Origin: Zhenpiania hominis
Lineage (GTDB): Bacteria > Bacillota > Clostridia > Peptostreptococcales > Anaerovoracaceae
Assembly (NCBI RefSeq): GCF_014333425.1
Contig: NZ_JACRYT010000007.1
Span: 1-64,000 of the forward strand
DNA: 64,000 nt
Reading direction: 5' to 3'
Within the stretch, counting starts at the first letter, position 1. Each line of letters opens with the position of its first letter. Made by a program: the position numbers and the translations under genes. The notes under the pieces are model-generated. The model did not search any database and had not been told where the DNA came from. It was given only the letters and a program-made list of their open reading frames with translations. Below, piece after piece: positions 60,529 through 64,000 of this stretch.

Positions 60529-60744
60529 ATGAGCGCAGTCAAAATGGGACTTACCATAGAGGAAGCCGCAGAATGTACGGGTATCGGCAGGAATACCATG
60601 CGGAAGCTGGTGGAATGGGGAAAGCTGCCCGTCCTCAAAGTGGGGCGCAAGACCATTATCCGCAGGGACACGCTGGAACGGTTTCTGACGGTCAATCAGG
60701 GAAGAAATCTTCTGAAGCCCGACGATGTCCGCAGAGTGGAATGA
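60529..60744 (+). CDS. xis: Excisionase-like helix-turn-helix protein
   Basis: This is a 71-residue MerR/Xis-type winged-helix protein: GLTIEEAAECTGIGRNTMRKLVEWGKLPVLKVGRKTIIRRDTLERFL is the Tn916-like excisionase pattern (helix-turn-helix, then wing). The RBS AAAAGGAGG is strong. The position between regulator and mobilization genes, and the consensus promoter, suggest it is induced to drive excision. Confidence 0.85.
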   Translation: MSAVKMGLTIEEAAECTGIGRNTMRKLVEWGKLPVLKVGRKTIIRRDTLERFLTVNQGRNLLKPDDVRRVE

Positions 60745-60789
60745 CCATCCATTCTCTTTTCGGAAAGTAACCCTAAGCCCTCGGCGTTT

Positions 60790-60940
60790 GAGAGCGAAAT
60801 ACACCCCTCGCACAAATCTTCGATTTGTACTCTGGGTATTTCGCCCTTGCAGGGGGCTTCCGTATCAACCGCCTGCGGCGTCTGATACGGGGCTGTCACC
60901 GCTGCCGCAGCGACAGCCGCAACCGTAAACGGTTGCAAAA
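60790..60940. other. Hairpin cluster upstream of the relaxase: candidate oriT
   Basis: Four strong inverted repeats lie within 150 non-coding bases directly before the relaxase gene: GCGAAATAC (60794-60802) with 60836-60844, enclosing ACAAATC/GATTTGT (60812-60818 with 60822-60828); CCGTATCA (60860-60867) with 60883-60890; GCTGTC (60892-60897) with 60912-60917, enclosing GCTG/CAGC; and GCAACCG (60919-60925) with 60930-60936. Such a series is typical of a relaxase-recognised origin of transfer. The nick site is not identifiable by eye. Confidence 0.55.
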
Positions 60941-60977
60941 AAGGACGCACCTTGACAACAGAAAACGGAGATGATGT

Positions 60978-62402
60978 ATGCCGAGACACAGTTTTATCCA
61001 GATGTCAAAGCTGCCCAATGTCAAAGGGCGAATATCATATATTACAAGCCATGCAAGGCAGGAAAATCTCTATGCCACCTACCGCACCGCTGATAGTCAA
61101 TTTTGGAGTAACCTTGCAAGAGAAAGCCAGCAGGAGTTTCAGCGCAGCGGCACAGAGGGCAAATGTATCGAAGCAAGGGAACTGATTATCGCCTTGCCCG
61201 AGGTCTATACGCAATACGAGCCGCAGCAGGTACTCACGGACTTTACAGAGGAGTTCCGCAGGCGGTACGGTGTGGAGTGCGTGTCCGCCCTCCACCATAA
61301 CAAGCGCAAGACAAACTATCATATCCATCTGATTTTCAGCGAGAGGCGGCTGCTCCCCGAACCTGATGTGAAGATTGCTTCCCGCAGCGTGTTCTTTGAC
61401 GAAACTGGAAAGCGTGTCCGCACCAAAAAGGAAATTACGGGGGAGGACGGGCAGATACGGAAAGGCTGTACCGTCATCAAAAAAGGCGAGGTATACGAAA
61501 GCCATCTGTTTACTACCAAAGATACACGCTTTAAGGGAGAGCCTTTTCTCCGAGAGATAAAAGAAGTGTATACGGAACTTATCAACCGCCATATCTCTGA
61601 TCCTGAGCAGCACTTAAAGGTGTTTGATAAAAACAGCGTCTATCTGCCGACCAAGAAAATCGGCAAGAACAATCCCAAAGCGGACGAAATCAAAGCCGAC
61701 AATGCCGCAAGACAGGAATGGAACAGGACAGCGGATATGGCGTTATTATCGGGTATCTCCGAAGCGAAGATTTTAGAGGTCAAGCGGACAGAGATACACG
61801 AAAAGGCGAGCCAGTCTATCAAAAGCAAGGGCTGGCTTCCGGGTCTGTTCCGCAGTATCGTAAACAAGGCAAAAGACTTCCTGCAAAACCTAATCCGTGA
61901 ACACGCTATGCCGCCTAAGCCTGTCCTTGAAATAGATATGGCAGAGTTCCGCACCATGCAAAAGCTGATGATAAAGGCGCAGGATAAGGCGAAAGAAATC
62001 CGGCATTTGCAGGATACGGTACTTCCGAAACTGAAACAGCAACTTGCCGATACAAAAGGGATTTTCAAGGGTAAGGAGCGCAAGGCGCTCACAGAGCAGA
62101 TACAGCGGACAGAAAAGGAAATCGCTGAAAAGCTGGATAAACTGCCCGATGTTCTGAAAGAGGACGGTTATCCCGATGTGCAGGCGTTCATGGCAACCTA
62201 CCGCAAGGCGGAGGCTGTCGTGGAGCAGTACAATCGTGACCTTGCCGCATGGGAGCGGCAGGTCAGGGAAAAACAGAAACCCGCCCAAAAAGAGCAGGCA
62301 AAGCCGCCCCGGCGGGAGAGCGTGCTGAAGCGCCTGCGCCAGCTTCAGGCGGAGGGCAAGATGCAAAAACCAAAGCGCAAAACCCACGACATGGAACGAT
62401 AG
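60978..62402 (+). CDS. MobA/MobL-type HUH relaxase
   Basis: This is a 474-residue DNA-nicking mobilization protein. The relaxase domain occupies residues 1-200: the N-terminal GRISYITSHARQENLYATY gives a candidate catalytic tyrosine (Tyr20 or Tyr28 region) and the HUH metal motif is TNYHIHLIFSER (about 113-122). Residues 260-474 are charged, coiled and rich in Lys/Glu, ending in basic repeats (KPKRKTHDMER). The RBS GGAGATGATGT precedes the ATG. It nicks an oriT, probably the hairpin cluster just upstream. No conjugation coupling gene is adjacent. Confidence 0.82.
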   Translation: MPRHSFIQMSKLPNVKGRISYITSHARQENLYATYRTADSQFWSNLARESQQEFQRSGTEGKCIEARELIIALPEVYTQYEPQQVLTDFTEEFRRRYGVECVSALHHNKRKTNYHIHLIFSERRLLPEPDVKIASRSVFFDETGKRVRTKKEITGEDGQIRKGCTVIKKGEVYESHLFTTKDTRFKGEPFLREIKEVYTELINRHISDPEQHLKVFDKNSVYLPTKKIGKNNPKADEIKADNAARQEWNRTADMALLSGISEAKILEVKRTEIHEKASQSIKSKGWLPGLFRSIVNKAKDFLQNLIREHAMPPKPVLEIDMAEFRTMQKLMIKAQDKAKEIRHLQDTVLPKLKQQLADTKGIFKGKERKALTEQIQRTEKEIAEKLDKLPDVLKEDGYPDVQAFMATYRKAEAVVEQYNRDLAAWERQVREKQKPAQKEQAKPPRRESVLKRLRQLQAEGKMQKPKRKTHDMER

Positions 62403-62411
62403 CTTTCACAT

Positions 62412-62443
62412 CAAAAACAACACCGCAGGCTTTTCCTGCGGTG
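62412..62443 (-). terminator. Terminator of the surface-protein gene
   Basis: On the minus strand CACCGCAGG (62443-62435) pairs with 62429-62421, followed by TTGTTTTTG. A further stem, 62457-62467 with 62476-62489 (GCGCCCC/GGGGCGC), lies just before it. Confidence 0.7.
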
Positions 62444-62501
62444 CATACATAAAGGATGCGCCCCGTGGCTTCATTCCACAGGGGCGCATAGTTATATGAA
62501 T

Positions 62502-64000
62502 TTATTTACTGTATTTTCTCTTGCGGCTATAAACGGCTGTGCCAGTCAGGGCAGCGCCCGCTGCAAACATAACCGCAATCCAAAGGGCAAGATTGCTGTT
62601 ATCGCCGGTTTGCGGTACATCCGTGTCGTCCGTCGTTCCGGTTGCCGCAATCGTTTCTGTCGTTCCTACATAGCCGCATACGGTGCATTCCTCGTGCTTG
62701 GAGCCTGCTTCTGTGGCGGTAGCTTCCTTATCCGTTACCCATTCAAAAGTATGGGCGGCTTCGTTCATTTTGTCCCCGCAGTTTACGCATTCATTCCAAT
62801 GGACGTTTTCATCCGATTCCCAAGCTGTCCCTGCAGTATGGCCGGTGGCAGTCCCAGAAGTAAAGGTTGATGTCCCAGCCTTCCCGCATACGCAGGAGTA
62901 ATAATACTCCGCCGGGGCCGTACAGGTGGCTGCGCTTGCCTTGTAAGCGTCAGAAACGTCATCTTGATCATAGGTGTGAGTGTGTTTTAGGATATGCACA
63001 TAGGTATATGCACTCAAGCCGCTCAATGTTGTCGGTTCTTTATAAGGGGAGCCTTCAAAAAGACTTGTTCCCTCTTCACCGTTTTCTTTCATTCCCACTT
63101 TGACATCTATGAATGTTTCGGAAGAAGGAACGATGGACACTCCGTTTACTGCAGAAATTTTGCCTTTGACCAGGACATCGGAATTCCCTTCGATGGAAAT
63201 CGTATCTTCCGAATGCAGGCTATCTGTAACAGGGTTTCCCTTGCAGGTTGCTTCGACCGTGCTGTTTACAATGTGCATTGCGCCGCCGTTTCGTATGGCT
63301 ATTTGCGAACTTTCCGCTTTGAGGATGGAATCGCTTACGGTCAGATTCTGAGGCGTATAAACTGCGCTCGCATTTCCATTGCTCTTTACGGTTACCTGGC
63401 TGTTGTCCGAAATAGAAAGTCCGTTTATTGCGGCAAGTGCGATGTTATTGGCCCTTGTAGTCACATTCACAGTAGATCGCTCAATAGAAATGTTCCCATA
63501 ACTGACGACCGTGTTTCCGCCATCTGCCGAATTGAGAGTGGCATTCAGGGTACTGTCGGCAATCGACAGGTCTTCTTCCGCGTAAATGCAAAAATAATTC
63601 GTTCCCGCCCCCGTAAGAGTGACATTGGCATTATTTTTGATAGTCACCGACCTTAGCGCATGAAGGCCCTGAGCATCGTCGCTTGTTGTATTGATGTTCA
63701 GGGTTGCCCCGTCAACCGTAATATGTCCTGAAGTCTCTGCATTGTCGTCACAATAGACCCCAAAAAGACCGGAAGAATTTATGGTAAGGCTTCCGTTTCC
63801 TTCACTCTTAAATATGACATTTCCGCGATATCCAACGATTCCGCCGTCAGGAGTCGTGATGGTATTGCTGCCTTTTAAAAGGATTGTCAAATCCCCGCCA
63901 TAAAACGAAATCGGGATTGTAGTATCCGTGCGCGTTATTGTCGCATTCTCCAATGTCAGTACATTGTCGGATGGATCATATACTGCTGTACCGTCCCCGC
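62502..64000 (-). CDS. Sortase-anchored surface protein, 5' end outside the window
   Basis: The frame is open to the right edge, so at least 499 residues are in view and the start and signal peptide are missing. The visible N-terminal part is a right-handed beta-helix-like array of short strands (NALTLENATITRTD-type; GSLTINSSGLFGVY; GHITVDGATLNINT; GNISIERSTVNVTT), as in carbohydrate-binding or adhesin proteins. Two Cys-rich modules follow (EYYYSCVCGKAGTST, HWNECVNCGDKMNEAAHTF, EECTVCGYVGTTE). The C-terminus has the sorting motif VPQTGDNS, a hydrophobic helix and the basic tail RKRKYSK. It is cargo of the mobile element; the variant VPQTG fits a class of gut-anaerobe sortases. Confidence 0.8.
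   Translation of the reverse strand, partial: GDGTAVYDPSDNVLTLENATITRTDTTIPISFYGGDLTILLKGSNTITTPDGGIVGYRGNVIFKSEGNGSLTINSSGLFGVYCDDNAETSGHITVDGATLNINTTSDDAQGLHALRSVTIKNNANVTLTGAGTNYFCIYAEEDLSIADSTLNATLNSADGGNTVVSYGNISIERSTVNVTTRANNIALAAINGLSISDNSQVTVKSNGNASAVYTPQNLTVSDSILKAESSQIAIRNGGAMHIVNSTVEATCKGNPVTDSLHSEDTISIEGNSDVLVKGKISAVNGVSIVPSSETFIDVKVGMKENGEEGTSLFEGSPYKEPTTLSGLSAYTYVHILKHTHTYDQDDVSDAYKASAATCTAPAEYYYSCVCGKAGTSTFTSGTATGHTAGTAWESDENVHWNECVNCGDKMNEAAHTFEWVTDKEATATEAGSKHEECTVCGYVGTTETIAATGTTDDTDVPQTGDNSNLALWIAVMFAAGAALTGTAVYSRKRKYSK

Larger units (their letters stand above)
58138..64000. mobile_element. Integrative, probably mobilizable element (left part)
   Basis: The segment starts with an integrase facing left, then an XRE regulator, an excisionase-like gene, a hairpin-rich oriT candidate, a relaxase and a sortase-anchored surface protein. 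No type IV secretion genes are in view, so it may be a mobilizable element or the end of a larger Tn1549-like conjugative element. The right end is outside the window and the left attachment core is not resolved; it probably lies in 58138-58245. Confidence 0.7.

Noticed and set aside
1..64000. CRISPR arrays, tRNA or rRNA genes
   Set aside because: No spaced direct-repeat array and no recognisable cloverleaf or ribosomal RNA sequence was seen in any gene-free stretch.

Overview
The window looks like a chromosomal segment from a low-to-mid GC Gram-positive anaerobe of the class Clostridia, probably Lachnospiraceae or a close family. The evidence is the gene set (cdaA-cdaR-glmM-glmS, long-form Hpf with an upstream raiA-type RNA, RecD2, a 550-residue clostridial-type GltX, TIGR04076 and DUF5688 proteins, tatD-link radical SAM protein), strong AGGAGG-type ribosome sites, some TTG starts, and a Tn916/Tn1549-style integrase. 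No species call is possible from sequence reading alone.

Layout. 1-209: 5' part of an ISAs1-like transposase running off the left edge. 289-9337: a surface-polysaccharide-type locus. A TIM-barrel lipoprotein gene points left. Six genes point right: VTC-type polyphosphate polymerase domain, DUF4956 membrane protein, CotH kinase, membrane-anchored clan-A glycosidase with a CBM9/DOMON-like tail, HEAT-repeat membrane protein, and a processive GT2 synthase. A small NrdD-like protein follows. 9422-22713: unlinked single genes (acidic protein, CorA, GltX, amidohydrolase, secreted papain-like protease, a 33-residue micro-protein, DUF5688, QueG-like protein, TIGR04076, and a divergent MocR regulator/flavin reductase pair). 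21463-27732: c-di-AMP and cell-wall precursor operon cdaA-cdaR-glmM-glmS-ahcY. 27905-32697: yhaM-like, recD2, comF, raiA RNA, hpf. 32779-35673: ArsR-controlled Zn/Cd-type efflux with a stand-alone HMA chaperone and two matching operator palindromes. 36020-40195: NAD synthetase and ornithine decarboxylase, convergent. 40282-49775: two-component system, radical SAM, PgeF-like, HAD, acetolactate-synthase-like and WYL-helicase-nuclease genes, all leftward. 49901-51185: two envelope proteins.

51186-53659 is an AT-rich accessory island with an AbiE-like regulator/nucleotidyltransferase pair and a truncated ATPase/helicase tail. 53655-56979 is a thiamine thiazole operon (thiS, thiF, thiG, thiH, thiE) with a strong promoter and a bistable attenuator-like leader. 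From about 58138 to the right edge is an integrative, probably mobilizable element: integrase, XRE regulator, excisionase-like protein, hairpin-rich oriT candidate, HUH relaxase, and a sortase-anchored surface protein cut by the window edge.

The most interesting system is the 1.4-8.9 kb operon: an inner-membrane GT2 polymerase encoded with two phosphotransfer-type enzymes (VTC and CotH) and a glycosidase. It suggests a processed, possibly phosphate-modified, extracellular glycan. Other strong points are the raiA RNA, the thiS leader, the repeated operators of the metal-efflux locus and of the mobile element, and the oriT candidate.
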